A stretch of 64,000 bases of DNA from Magnolia sinica. Lineage: Eukaryota; Streptophyta; Magnoliopsida; Magnoliales; Magnoliaceae. This document shows, piece after piece, positions 33,871 to 45,924 of this stretch; position 1 is the first letter of the stretch; each line of letters starts with the position of its first letter. Where the stretch lies: positions 79,140,862 through 79,204,861 of the forward strand of contig NC_080584.1 in the NCBI RefSeq assembly GCF_029962835.1. The letters run 5' to 3'. The position numbers and the translations under genes were made by a program. The notes under the pieces are model-generated. The model saw only the letters and a list, made by a program, of their open reading frames with translations, was not told where the DNA came from and searched no databases.

Positions 33871-34412
33871 AATCGGATTGTGTACTGAGTTACTCGGTAC
33901 CCTTGAGTAAACCAAGTTGGGCCCACCTTGAATGTATGTGGTCTATCCACGCTGTCCATCCATTTTTTTCATCTAATTTAAGGGGTTGAGCCCAAAATTG
34001 AAGCATATCCAAATATCAAGTGGATCATACAACTAAAAACAGTGCGGATAATGATTTCCACCGTTGAAAGCTTTCTAAGCCCCATAGTGATGTTTATTTG
34101 TCACCCAACATGTTCATACAATCATACATAAATGGAAGAAAGCAAACACAAATATAAGCTTGATCTAAAACTTATGTGGGCCCTAAGAATTTTTCAATGG
34201 TAGACGTTCAATTCAATTGTTTACTGTGGTGTGGTTCGTTTGAACATTAGATATGCCTCATTTTTAGGCTAAATCCCTAAAACTATCTGGTAAAATGGAT
34301 GAACAGTGCAGATAAAATACATAAATCATGGTGGACCTCACACAGTTTACTCAGTAAGCGTATTGAGTTATTCATTACGCAATTCGCAATCAGCCTCCCA
34401 CCCATATGGATG
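33871..34412. mobile_element. MITE, third TIR type
   Basis: The left end is CGGATTGTGTACTGAGTTAC. The inverted right end is GATTGCGAATTGCGTAATGA, followed by TACTGAGTAAACTGTG, which pairs with the left GAGTAAACCAAGTTGGGCCC. The TIR is therefore about 50 bp. The core is the shared one. Confidence 0.7.
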
Positions 34413-34576
34413 GACGGTTTGGATATAACACATACCTCATGATGGGACCCACAGAACTTACTGATGTCAATACAACAGCTGGCCTGGTGCGTGGTATACC
34501 TACCAATCTACTTCCTTTATCTTCTTTCTTTTCTTGTGTCAGAGCTCAGTGCTCGATGCACCTTGAGCCATGAGTT

Positions 34577-34766
34577 GAGAGGACGGATCGGTGACTCCCC
34601 CTGCCGCCAGCCAATGGCTGGTGGTCGGTGCTCTGTAGACCTTACCATGATGTATTTATTTCATCCATGTCGTCCATCTATTTGTTTAGATCATTTATGG
34701 TATTAAACCAAAAATGAGCTATATCCCAATCTCAAGTGGCTAACATTAGAGGAAACAGTGTTAAAT
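34577..34766. mobile_element. Truncated Mutator-like MITE
   Basis: It carries the left end of the 7,329 family (GTGACTCCCCCTGCCGCCAG, CCAATGGCTGGTGGTCGGTG) and about 190 bp of core, then stops at GAGGAAACAGTGTT. The right end is missing. Confidence 0.7.
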
Positions 34767-34771
34767 GAATA

Positions 34772-34935
34772 GTGTACGGATCGGATCTCGGACTGGATTG
34801 GCCATTGATCCGAACGCGACTCGATGTACGGTCGGATCTGAGTGGGCCTACTCGGTCCGACCAATCCTGGCCATCAGTTCGGTTCGGATCGAATCAGGTC
34901 AGATCCATCGAATCGGATCAGATTCTGCCTAGCTC
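34772..34935. repeat. Degenerate CGGATC-rich tract
   Basis: GGATCGGATC, GGTCGGATC and TCGGATCAGATC recur about a dozen times in 160 bp in loose order. It is a short degenerate satellite-like stretch. The Ser/Arg/Asp-rich open frame through it is a by-product. Confidence 0.5.
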
Positions 34936-36057
34936 TATTCAATACATTGAATGATATGTCGGGGTTAGCCTTTGAATCTGAATGATCTTTGGATGATCCA
35001 AACCGTTTATATAATTATTCTCACCTGTTTTGGGGGTATAAAAAATCAAATAACATTGCTGAAATTGGATCACTTCAACAACTTAAAATGTGGCTCTTTT
35101 GAATTGAGAATGAACAGTTACTAATCTTTATATAATCTAATGGCTAAAACAGTCACTCTTATAGATTTTCTAGAAATTCGCTGTCCAAGAGAATCCTTAC
35201 CACATGAACTATTTGGATCATAAAAAAGAACCAAATTCCAATGGACGGAGTCCAACATATCATATTGCAAAATGCCTCGGATGTAGTCGAACAAGCCTCT
35301 TTCAATAAAAGGAATTTTAACAAAAAGTACCTAGTTAATATAGATTATTTTTTTTTATTTTTTTTTTATAGCATCCCTCGCAAAAGACAAATGAAAGGAA
35401 CAATCCCGATCGACAGCATTATTATAGAATTTGCATCGGGTACCTATTGCAAAACCATGCACGTAATTATCATCCCACTACGTTCCATTACTTTCTTAAC
35501 ACCTTTAACACCTGCAGTGCAACCAGCTGGTTTGGGGGCTCAGGTAATCTCTATCATGATGTTTATTTGAAATCCACTTCAACTATTTGGTTGATCCTTC
35601 TCTCAACTGTCAAGTTGACCTACACCAAAGGAAATAGGTGGGAGAGAAATGTCTACCCCTAACTTTTATAAAGCCCACTGTATTGATTATTTGAAATCCA
35701 CTCCAACCACTATATGCCATATTAAAATTTAGGCTTGAGACCCAATAATCAGGCCCATCTATGATTCGGGTCCATTACACTAAGGAAAATAATTTGGAGG
35801 GTGAACATTACCCTTGGCTGACTTTTGGTCAAAAGCCTAACATAGGGTAAAGTACCTGGTGGCCGGAGTGGATTGTACATAAACATTGTGGCCTATCTAA
35901 GCTTCATCTCATTTGCTTGCATGCCAGTCGTTGAGAAATCTAAAGAAAATAGAGTAAAAGCTGTTGGTAATATAAATAGTTACATTAATGAGTAGCTCAT
36001 CGAAAAAAGTTTTTGAAAAGGGTAAAAGAATATAAATTCTATATTACTTAAGTAGTT
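34936..36057. other. No gene seen
   Basis: AT-rich intergenic DNA with a T-rich tract at 35,346-35,369. No frame resembles a known protein. Confidence 0.6.
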
Positions 36058-36185
36058 TTTTTTTTTTTTCTTAAATAAAATTCCATTGAATAAAAGACAA
36101 TAGGGAATCCAGGAACCCTGCCAGCATAATTCATATGAGTATAATGGAGCCTGCCTAAGAGCTCTAAATGGGTGGAACATGGATG
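36058..36185 (-). mobile_element. LINE 3'-end-like fragment
   Basis: It starts with a tract of 13-14 T on the plus strand. The minus strand reads TTAGAGCTCTTAGGCAGGC then AATGGAATTTTATTTAAG before the A tail, similar in style to plant L1 3' ends. No TSD was found. Confidence 0.4.
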
Positions 36186-37834
36186 GGATCCATCCCGTCC
36201 ATCAAGTGAGCTACCTAACGGTCTCCAGGGAATCCAAAAATAGGCCGTTCCAAAGCTCAGGTAGGCTATTTGTGGTAACAGTTGGAATTGGAATACTCAC
36301 CATTAGTTTTGTGTGAGACCTACTATAGTATTTATATGTCATCTATTCCATCCATCTAATGCATGTCATAAGTATGAAGAGACTTCCAAAAATCATGTTA
36401 TTTATAAAATTCAGGTGGTCAGCCCATATGGAATTAATGGGTCTTCGCATGATTTTCCACTGTCCCTATGGTGTGGCCAACCCGAGTTTTGAATTGGCTG
36501 ATTATTGGGATCAAAGCAAATAGTGGGTACCTTGCCTAATGGACGGATGGATTCCTTAAACATAATGTTGGCCCACCGTGTTATGCACAGGCATGCCCTA
36601 GAGTTTCAATTGAGAGATTCGAAACTTCATCGCATAACCGATGCCATGGGAGCTCAGGAACAGTAACTTGTGTGAAAATTGGAACAGGAACCCTCAACAA
36701 CACTTATTTTGCAATAGACATAAAACACCCAAGCACTTTATAGGCAAAATAATTAGCCATATCCACAACATATGCAGGCAACAGCACAGGGAACAATTCC
36801 ATTGGGATGCTACTCATAGATGTTTGTATAGGGTCACCATGGTGTTATCTCTCTTCAAAACTGTTAATCTAGTGTAACTCACATAGGGATGACATGAAGA
36901 TATAAAAATTAGCCTGGACCAAAACTTAGGCAGGCCACACCACATAATTTTAGAGGTTTGAAGAGTAATTTATTGTTGATGTCTTAAATTTATAAACAAC
37001 AGGGTCTGTCAATGCCATCGACAGACCACTTGATGCCATATGAAAAATTTAGAAAATTTATGTTTTATCAATGAAACATTTTGGTGTTTTACTCGATGAC
37101 ATTAAAAGTGTTCGATGCCATCAACAGATTATCAATGCTATCGAGCGCCAATGCAAAATTGCGTAAGTGCGGGATTTGTTTCCTATTCCGATTGTGATAC
37201 TATGCGATACTATACATATCGGGTGTAATCGGAATTTGGGAAGTAGAAGAGTAGTCCTAGGCTTTCTACTTCATTACAAAGGGTTCTAAGGGCATAGCTT
37301 GGGCTTATGAGGTAGATTTGAGGTTTCTTTGAATCAGTAATACTCTATCTTATTTTTGCTTTCACAGTGCATTACTCGTCGTTTTGTGCCGTAATTTTTT
37401 CTCAAAAGGATTTGTCTACTTAAAATTTGGATTGTTTGTATTTTGACTTGGTTTTGCGCTTGGTAGTGCTTTGCTTTATTCGTCTTTGTGTGCTTCCCCA
37501 GCTCCCCAATATCTAATTTTATATTCTTTCCATTATTGCAGTCCATTAGAATTTAAATTTTTTTTTTTTTTTTTTTTAATCTAGTTGATCTTTTTATTTA
37601 CATATCAAAAAAGGGTTTTCAATCGATAGCAGAGGACGATTTACCAGCAAGGTGGACTCACAAAGTTGGGTATTTTACATGCTTCGTGGAACAAAAATTT
37701 TTGTTGTAAACAAGTCCTTAAAAGGATTGAGAATAGTTCAACAAATCATTTCCTAATTACAGAATGTTTTGAGTCGCGGTCTACCCTAAAGACAACTTCC
37801 AACTTATTAAGCGTGTACAACATATAACCCATCT
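36186..37834. other. No gene seen, possible LTR scrap
   Basis: Mostly unremarkable. The part 37,150-37,350 (TACAAAGGGTTCTAAGGGCA, GAGGTTTCTTTGAATCAG) has the look of a decayed Copia LTR, which cannot be confirmed by eye. A T tract lies at 37,557-37,578. Confidence 0.35.
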
Positions 37835-37851
37835 AAAAGTTGGCCACACCA

Positions 37852-37994
37852 ACACCCATAGCTCATTTGGTAGACTGAGTGGAGATACCTCATTTTACCA
37901 CCTCCTGAGGTCTTGGTAGCAATCCCCAGTGGGGGTGGCTCAGTGCAGTGTGTAATGACAGTGGGTGTGTGCTGACAAGCTAACCTAAAAAAAG
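37852..37994 (+). mobile_element. tRNA-derived SINE with 17-bp TSD
   Basis: A 143-bp insert flanked by the exact duplicate AAAAGTTGGCCACACCA at 37,835-37,851 and 37,995-38,011. Near its start is the A box TAGCTCATTTGGTAGA and about 50 bases on is GGTCTTGGTAGCAATCCC, which resembles a B box. It ends in an A-rich tail (AAAAAAAG). A tRNA-like head, short length, A tail and long TSD together define a SINE mobilised by LINE machinery. The family name is unknown. Confidence 0.88.
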
Positions 37995-38154
37995 AAAAGT
38001 TGGCCACACCATGAGCATCATACTTATATTTTTCAATTGGTTAGATATTGTTTTCTATGGTGTGGCCCATTCGATGAGTAGAATATGTTGATATTTTCAC
38101 CGGGGTAACCGTGGTGGTATGATCAACCCATCAGAAGGATTAGACACATGCACT

Positions 38155-38490
38155 TAGCAAGTTGGACCATAACTTGCAGTCCAACCAATTGGGCCAAAAA
38201 CCTTCTCAGTTCTGTAGAATATTATAGAATGATCTAGTGGGTTAGGGCCTACGAGGTATTGAATCATTGCCATTGGCATTGTTGCATTCGGACTCGTAAG
38301 CATCCACATCACCTATCTGAACAATTTGTTAGGTCCACTCCACCGTCCCCATCAATGCTTGGTTGCATCCAAAATAGATGGACAAGATCATTTGTAGAAG
38401 ATAGGTGCTGGATGTTTAAGACAATTCAATTACTTTAATTTTGGATAATAAGGAAAGAAAGGTGAACTGACTAAATGGACGGTTCATATA
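38155..38490. repeat. Left edge of duplicated block B
   Basis: It matches 1-134 and 6,551-6,765 as one uninterrupted stretch. At the position where block A has the Copia element, this copy reads GGACTCGTAAGCATCC, that is, a single target site. It gives direct evidence for the insertion point of Copia element 1. Confidence 0.85.
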
Positions 38491-39765
38491 TGCAGGAATG
38501 CGGATGCTACTATTAATATTATAATTGACATTATCAATATCACTAAGTCAGCAATGCTGAAGCCATTTCACGCGTATAAATTTTCAAATATTACCAATAT
38601 TTTTATAATATTAGTGATACTTCATGATAATGTGGATATCAACAATATTTAGAAAAGAATGTGTTATGAAAGTTTTCTGATATCAATGATGCCATCAATA
38701 ATATCTCCGATGCTAGCGTTAATATTCAAGATGCTAGGAAAACATTTGTAAATAGGTGAAAATTGACAAAAAGAATAAAAAATTTCAAAAGCTAAAATAG
38801 TCCATTGTCCTTTTCTTTTCTTTTTAAATTATTTATTTAGTGATTTCATTTACTTTCAATTTCTAATGAATCGAAGTTTGAATTTGAGAGAAAACTTGAT
38901 TTGAAAGGAAGACAGGCTGGAACTCAAACCTAATGAAAAATCATAAAAAACAATTATTTTTTTTGCCAATTTTTAACAAGAAAAAATCATACCTACTTAT
39001 GATTTTCATGCATTGATCATATGTATTTCTGGTGAAAAATTAACACTTAAGCCAAAAATGAAAAACCTTTTTTTAATTTTATAATGAAAAATATATATTC
39101 TTACTCTTAATTAATATGGAAATTTTATATATTAATGGGTGTTAGCCAATCTATTAATTGACCGCAAATTTTAAATATTTATTTTATACCAATTTTGTTT
39201 TTTACAAAATGTGGTTACACTTATATAAAATCAGAACTTATCATGTATAATTATTTTTGCAATATTTTGATTTTTATGTATGTAAACATGTGCCTTCTAA
39301 CATATCCTAACTTCTCATTGAAAATTGAACATTTTTTCCAAATTTTATTTTGATGGCAATATTTTTCTGAGTATGGTCACTAGTATCGGGGATACTCATA
39401 CATGTTACTGTCTGTGAGCTCAAATGTGAATATATGCATGGTAAAGAACCCGTACTCTTAGCCACCTCATCATTTCTATATATCACATTATAATATTTAA
39501 TTAGAGCTATACGAAAATATCTTTATATCACATTATAATATTTAGCGCTATACAAAAATGTTCACAGATGATATAAACAAGGATTAAAGTGGCTGTACTG
39601 GGTATTGTATCATTCAACACCTATATGTCATTTTATAGCCCCTTATCAGGCTGTTTCTGGCTAACATATGGGATGCAACCATTTCCTTCAGGGTGATGCT
39701 GGTCCATATCACAGCTAGTCAGTCACCTTGGAGGAAGTTGGTTCCTTTAATTTTGTCCTATGAGA
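38491..39765. other. AT-rich stretch, no gene
   Basis: Rich in ATTAATATT and TTTATAATATTAG-like runs near 38,510-38,720, with repeated short phrases such as TTTATATCACATTATAATAT at 39,461-39,540. Nothing coding. Confidence 0.6.
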
Positions 39766-39766
39766 G

Positions 39767-39850
<84 letters not shown>
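39766..39850. repeat. (TA)n microsatellite
   Basis: About 80 bases of alternating TA. Confidence 0.95.
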
Positions 39851-39853
<3 letters not shown>

Positions 39854-40205
39854 TCGTGCTCCCCTGCGCACCTACGCATGTGCCCACCTTTGCACACGTG
39901 TCATGGGTGTCTAATCTGAACGGTCCATGTGATGCGGAATCCCATGAAACGTCCTGTGACAAATTTTCACCCTGCTCTAAAATTCTAGTGGGCCATAGCA
40001 AAGAGAAATACAAATCAAGGGAGGAAATTATTTTAATTTTTCATGGCCGATCAAAGTTTTAGATCAAAGTAAAACTTAGTCCCAGGGGGTTTCACGAGGT
40101 TCTGCTTCACATGAACGGTTCAGATTTTGGATCCACATCACGTATGATGGGTTCTCAAAAAAGTTCGTATGTAGTAGGTACGAACTGGTTGGCAGGTGAG
40201 CGTTT
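39851..40205. mobile_element. MITE-like element, fourth type
   Basis: An inverted pair, CTGAACGGTCCATGTGATGC at 39,916 and GCTTCACATGAACGGTTCAG at about 40,104, brackets a core with GTGGGCCATAGCAAAGAGAA. The same core phrase is in the element at 43,778, so this is a second, distinct MITE core. Confidence 0.55.
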
Positions 40206-40311
40206 CCGTGTGTGTGTGTGTACTGGGAATGAAATTTTCAAACAGCCTATGATGATTTTCTAAGCCATGCTAGTATAAAAGCAGCACTTTTATACACCAC
40301 TTCATGTCTCA

Positions 40312-41165
40312 TTGTGTCACATGGGTGCAGGATCCAAACCATCCATCAGGTTGCTGCCACCATAGAAATCCAGCTGGTCAGCAGATTATGTTGCCAAGAT
40401 ATACTAGAAACTGATTTTCTCACTGTTCATTTGTTTCATTAATCTTGGCTCACCTGATAATTAGCCTGGCCAGGGCATCCACATTCTACACAGTGGGAAA
40501 ACAATTAATGTGAAGCTCCAGCAATCGTCATGCACATGGGTTTGCCGTAAACATGCTTTTGACCATAGCAAAAACAGTTTGAGATTATTGATCCTGACAA
40601 TGTTAGTTGGAAGCAAAGACGAATAAGAATGAAAAAATTGAGAAAAATGGGAAACCTAAGAAAGGGAAAGAGCTTACCCAGAGCTTAGGCTTGTTGGCAA
40701 AGGGCCTTGGAGTCTAGTGATTCAGATAGCAAGACGGAAGCTAGTTATATATAGCTGGCTAGCACATGAGCTTGAGATCCAAGCTGTCCATCAGGTGGCC
40801 CCACTCAGAACTGTCCAAAGATGAAAACCGGGCATGTAGAATGGGAAAGGTTTAAAAAGAAAAAAGAAAAAGAAAAAGCAAAAGCAAAAAAAAAAAAAAA
40901 AAACTTGTCCAGGACTCTTCTTTAATAACATGGGGTCCACCTGATGAGCACCGCCCCTTTCTTTAAGAAAAGAGTCTCTTTGATGTTTTTATTGCTACCA
41001 GCCATAGGGTACGTTGCATACATGTTTGCAATTCAAGACGTCCAAATAATGGGCCCCACTTTTAGATGGGTACTAGTTCCATAGCAAGATTTTCTTGTGT
41101 ACCTTATGGCCCATTTGAGTACCTTTTATTTTTTCCTGTAAATGGCCAGAAGTTTTCAGTCAAGT
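40312..41165. repeat. Block B middle segment
   Basis: Collinear with 16,468-17,250 of block A. It has no CACTA element on either side. It is non-coding except for a possible promoter and first exon on the minus strand. Confidence 0.85.
40676..40753 (-). promoter_or_regulatory. Candidate core promoter and 5' exon
   Basis: On the minus strand TATATATAA lies at 40,745-40,753. About 65 bases further is CTCTGG/GTAAGCTC, a good 5' splice donor at 40,677-40,676. Block A keeps the segment (near 16,780-16,860) with a weaker TATA (TATCTATAA) and a donor AG/GTGCGC at the same point. No following exon is recognised, so this may be a relic or a non-coding transcript. Confidence 0.3.
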
Positions 41166-41169
41166 AAAC

Positions 41170-41632
41170 GTGGCCCCCACCTCTCGGAACAAGGTGGGGC
41201 CTTTACTATGGGGCTCACCTTAATATATCTATTCTATATCCATTACATTTATCTGTTTTTCCCTATCATTTTAGGGCATGGCCAAAAGATAAAGTAAATC
41301 CAAATCTCACGTGGAGCATACTATAGGAAATAGTTGTGATTGAATTCTCTACCATTAAAAACTTCCTAGGCCCACCATAATGTTTATTTTCCATCCAAAT
41401 TGTCTGATGAGGTCACACAAACCTAGATGAATGGGCAAAAAGAAATATTAGCCTGATCCAAAACTTATGTTGCCCATAAGAGCTTTTAAAGGTCAATCAT
41501 CACTACTCCATATGAAATGATCCACTTCAGATATGGATATGCTTCATTTTCGGGCTCATGCTCTAAAATGATCTAGCAAATTAAGTGGATGGACGGGTCA
41601 AGTCACCATCCCCTTTGGAGGGTGTATTTGAT
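41170..41632. mobile_element. MITE-like core element
   Basis: The shared core is in order: GGGGCTCACCTTAATATATC, ATCATTTTAGGGCATG, CTCACGTGGAGCATAC, ACTTCCTAGGCCCACCATAA, GATCCACTTCAGATATGGAT. Ends unclear. The following 41,633-41,849 has two T tracts and no gene. Confidence 0.55.
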
Positions 41633-41849
41633 TATTTTATCATATATTGATATAGGCTATGTGCTCCCTCCTTTCAGTCATTTTTTTTTTTTTTTTAAAT
41701 TTTTTTTTTTAAACACTGCATAGTGACATGCAATTTCTATCCTTATAAAGGGATCACGTGAGTAAGTGACATGCAATTTCTAAAAATCTGTATATATCTA
41801 TCCTTTTGTTCATACAAATATCTCTATCTAAAATATCTACTACCTTCAG

Positions 41850-42370
41850 GTTAGGATTGTAGATTAATATATTTAGAGTTCTAGCAACTGACTAAAAAGC
41901 TGGGCCATGATGTGAATGTTTTGGCCTAGGAACTTTGTCCATTCATTTGGATGGTTATAATCTCATGCAACATATTATTCTCTCTTCATCTCATCCCAAG
42001 TAAGGCATCTGATTTCTTTTCTTTCTCTGCTAAAGCAGCGTCCTTCCTATCTGATAAAGGGAAAGCAAAGGAAAGCAAGGGACGGGAGCTTATTATTCTT
42101 CTTCTTTATTCTTTATTCTTTTTGCACTTTTTTTTCCAGGAGTTTAGATGGCCTGATAATTTACAGTCCGACCAACGCATTGTTAGCTCTGTATCCGTTT
42201 TTATGATATCTTAGAAAAATCCGATGAACCATTCATTTGGTGGAAATATTGCTTTGGATCAAATGGATTGTTATTCATGTTTTTCTATGGTGGAGATGCG
42301 TTCTGTTTCTTTATGCCTTGTTTTTGCATTATATATTCTTCACGGTGGATTTAACCTATTGGGACTGACG
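41850..42370. repeat. Block B right segment
   Basis: Collinear with 24,740-25,530 but without the LINE insert. It includes CTTCAYRGTGGATTTAA near the right end in both copies. From 42,371 to 42,815 nothing recognisable is seen. Confidence 0.8.
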
Positions 42371-42819
42371 CTCAAGAGAACGAAAAAAAAAAGAAAAAAA
42401 GAATGAAGAAACCTTCGTCATTTGGCCCAATTTGACTGGAATTATGATCCGGTGCATAGTGAGTGCAAAGTTATTGGTGTACTGGTCATATAAAAGTAGG
42501 GCCCACGATTATCCCTTGTGAAATCCATTCCGACCACTTGTTTCTAAAATGCAATTAAGACATCTGACCAGGGATCAGACTGAACTCTAAAGTTTAGGTA
42601 GGCCACACCAATAAATTTTGTCTATTTCATAGATTTTAATTGGTCAAATGATCAAATTTATTCTAAATTTGAACATCGACGGTCAGTAATACCTGAGGAT
42701 TAAAAGTACAAGGTGTTACAATTGTACTTATGCACTAATTGAATGGTAAGTGGTGGTCCATCTAATTGTATCAAAGAAAGCTAGACATCACTCACGCCAG
42801 AGAATAACGCAGCAATGTA

Positions 42820-43265
42820 CACTGACATCTGTGGGGTCACTTATCTACACCGTCTATCCATTTTTCAACTTTTTTTTTTAAAACATGAACCTAAAAAAGA
42901 GGCAAATCCAAATCTCACGTTCACCACAGGAAACAGTGGCGATTGAATGCACACCATTAAAAACTTTTAAAGGGCTGCAAGAGTTCTGGATCAAGATGAT
43001 CATTTGTGTTTTCCCTTCATCTATGTCTTTGAGCCCGAATCATCAGGTTTAATGGCAAATAAACATAACAATGGATCCTGAAAAGGTTTCAACAATGGCA
43101 TCATTATCACCACTGCTGCTGTGGTGTGGCACACATGATGCTTGGATCTGCCTCCATTTCCGATTCATGCCTTAAAACGATTATGTTAAAATGGACGGAA
43201 GGTGTAGATAAAATACATATACATCACGGTGGCCCAGAGAGACCCAACCAGGACCTCCTGGCAGG
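42820..43265. mobile_element. MITE-like core element
   Basis: About 445 bp of shared core between GACATCTGTGGGGTCACTTA and GGTGGCCCAGAGAGACCC, which are rough inverses. No TSD found. The stretch 43,266-43,777 holds no gene; a possible CACTA-like start (CACTACCAGAAAAAAT) is at 43,546. Confidence 0.55.
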
Positions 43266-43777
43266 GTAAGACGCAATCCGCTGTACACCTTACTATTTGT
43301 GCCAGGGTGCAATAGAGACATGACATCCTAGGCATCCATGCATGTTACTCGAGTCCATGATCTTGTAGCTCCTTTCCACTTTCGTTCCAATTGAGGTTTT
43401 CAATTGGACCCAGATCCATGGATACACAAATCATCTAATCCGACTAGAAAGAGAGTTAAGGGCTTAAATATATAATTATTTTATCCTTTACATGGTTACA
43501 GTTGTTATTTAAAAACCATGTAAAATGTTATGTACTGAATCTACACTACCAGAAAAAATAAAGGGAATGTTGGTGCTATCATGAGTTAGGGCTGTCAACC
43601 GTTACTTGGACCTGCAAATATACCAGATGGACCTAGTTGGGTTAAAACAGGCAAGATCCAAAATTTTAAGACCCGTTGAGAAATTCGGATGGGATCAAGC
43701 GTATCAATTTTGGACCTAGCTAAAAAAAACCATCTAGCTGGTTTCAGTTGGAGTGCAAGAAATGCTAACATTGAACC

Positions 43778-44077
43778 CATTCTCATAGGACCTCATGAAC
43801 ACTTTTTGACACATGATATGGGTATATATTAGTCCATATTTCCATTAGATAAGTCACCTCGATAAACCTTTGGGGCCCAAAAGTTAGCTCAATCTAAAAA
43901 TCTCATGGGCCATAGCAAAGTGAGAGGTAAATCAGGGAAGGGAATTTCGTCTCACTTTGCTATGGTCCACTAAACTTTTGAACCTGTGACTTTCATGATG
44001 TGATTCATCACATGGACCATTCTGATTGTGTGCCTATATCACTTGTCAAAAAGTACTCACGAGGTCCTATAAGAATG
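43778..44077. mobile_element. 300-bp MITE, fourth type, with 40-bp TIRs
   Basis: Left CATTCTCATAGGACCTCATG then ACACTTTTTGACA is mirrored at the right by CATTCTTATAGGACCTCGTG then TACTTTTTGACA (inverted). The core contains two facing copies of TGGGCCATAGCAAAGTGAGA, making nearly the whole element a long imperfect palindrome. No TSD identified. Confidence 0.75.
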
Positions 44078-44870
44078 TGCTCCCATGTGAGCTTTTCACA
44101 CACTCACACATGCATAAAGAGTAGTGCTAGCTCTCTGAGATGCTCCTATGAACTGTAGGGTAAGGAAACTACCCACACTCGAATCTAAAGTCTTTGAGTC
44201 AAGGGTGCATGACGAATCATGTCCACCTTTATTTTTTTTATACGCCCACTATAATGTTTACATGAAATTCAGGGACTAATCCTCGAACTGTCCATGAGCA
44301 AAGCTGGGGCCAAGCGAAATTAAAATTTTGAATAGGCTCAGCCCATCAGGCCTAGCCCAAACAGTTAAATTTGAACCGAAGCCAACTTCAAGTCCAGCCC
44401 GTTGATGGCCTATCAAATCTGCGTACCTGATTATCGGTCAAAAGTGGCTCTCTTTTCTTTTCACTGACCGACAGAAAAACAGACACGGCGTTTGTGTGAG
44501 ATAAGGCAAAAGAACGTCACTTTAGAAGATGGATACTCTGAAAGAGTATAATAATCCCTACGCATGTATAATAATCTATATACATACTCACAGCCGTAAT
44601 CTTCTCTCCATGATTTTTATAGCAAAAGGAAAGCAATGTGTCATTGCTTTAGGTCAAAGCTCATTTACAGGGTGTCATATAAAATCAACGGTCTAGATTG
44701 TGGAACTGTGGTCCCCGGTAGTAAAAAAGCGAAAGCAGAGTGCTCTGCGTATCTTCTTCCGCTTTTTGAGAGTTGGTGCTTAGGATAGAGAATGATACGC
44801 TTATCACGGAAACAGATTACCAGGGGCACGGGAATATCTCTATGCCACTCTCGTTGGAAGATCTACAGGG
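44078..44870. other. No gene seen
   Basis: Intergenic. A weak inverted pair, AAAAAGCGAAAGCAG and CTTCCGCTTTTT near 44,727-44,768, is the only structure noted. Confidence 0.5.
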
Positions 44871-45240
44871 TCACAGCGTGCTTCCATTCCATTCATCAGT
44901 TTTGCAATACTAAGAAGACAGTCTAAAAATCAGACGGATCCAAAGCTCATGTGGGCCATACCAAACCAAATGACATGGATTGAACCTCTGTCATTGGAAG
45001 CTTTGTGGGGAGCGACAGAAGTTTTCTATCAGGATGGCATATAAACATTATGGTCAGCTCTAGGAAGGTTTCAACGGTGGAAGTTTCCATTCCCAGTGTC
45101 TTGTTTTGTGTGGCATACCTGAGTTTTGGATCTTCTTGATTATTAGAATCCTGTACTATTTTGGTATTGCAAAATTGATGGACGGAGTGGATTTGCCATG
45201 GGCATCTCTGTGGCCCCACACAGCTTCCGACAACAGTGGC
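44871..45240. mobile_element. MITE-like element, variant core
   Basis: It contains GTGGGCCATACCAAACCAAA, GGATGGCATATAAACATTAT, CTAGGAAGGTTTCAACGGTG and GTGTGGCATACCTGAGTTTT in the usual core order, with a CATGGGCATCTCTGTGGCCC end. Ends only approximate. Confidence 0.5.
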
Positions 45241-45428
45241 ACAGCTAATCCCTTCCGATGGCCACTGTACACGTGGCATGTAGGTAATTCAATCCAAACT
45301 GCCCAAATCATGGAGAGATGATGTGTTACAAACAGTGACCGGGGGCACCTCATTTTTGCTTTTTGTTTTTTGGGTTTTGTTTTTGTTTCTGTTTCTTTTT
45401 GCTTTTTCGATTTTCTTCCAATTGACTG

Positions 45429-45924
45429 GAAACGGACTGGCTACTCCCCCGCCACCAGCCCGTTGGCTGATGGTCGGTGCTTTGTGGCCCCATATATGTA
45501 TGTGTTTCATCCATTCCGTTTATCTATTTTTAAATATCATTTTAGGGCTCGACCTAAAAATGAGAGCGATATATAGCTCCGATGAATCACACTATACGAA
45601 AACAATAGTAATTAGATATCCAATCTATTGATTAGGTCATATAGGCTCAAATGAAGGGAAGAAACAAATATCAAGTTGATCCAAAACTTTTGCGCCCGGC
45701 AAAAGGTTCTTAATGGTTGATGCTCATTCAACACTGTTTCCTGTAATGTGGTCCACTTGAGATTGGGATATAGCTCATATTTTGTCCTTTACCATAAAGT
45801 GATCAAAAAAATTGATGGACGGCATGGATGAAACACATACATCATGGTGGGGCCCACAGAGCACCGACCATCAGCCATTGGCTGGTGGCAGGGGAGTTGC
45901 CAATCAGTTTCCGATATAAAATGC
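45429..45924. mobile_element. Mutator-like MITE
   Basis: The left end GGAAACGGACTGGCTACTCC and the inverted right end GGAAACTGATTGGCAACTCC pair over about 100 bp, including the CCACCAGCC and TGGTCGGTGCT parts. It is a full-length copy of the 7,329 family. The flanking 9 bases do not match, so its target duplicate has decayed. The next stretch, 45,925-46,449, holds no gene. Confidence 0.8.

Noticed and set aside
34772-34954. Ser/Arg/Asp-rich 60-codon frame
   Set aside because: Produced by a degenerate CGGATC-rich repeat.
43546-43562. CACTACCAGAAAAAAT as the start of a third CACTA element
   Set aside because: No matching inverse end or 3-bp duplicate was found downstream.
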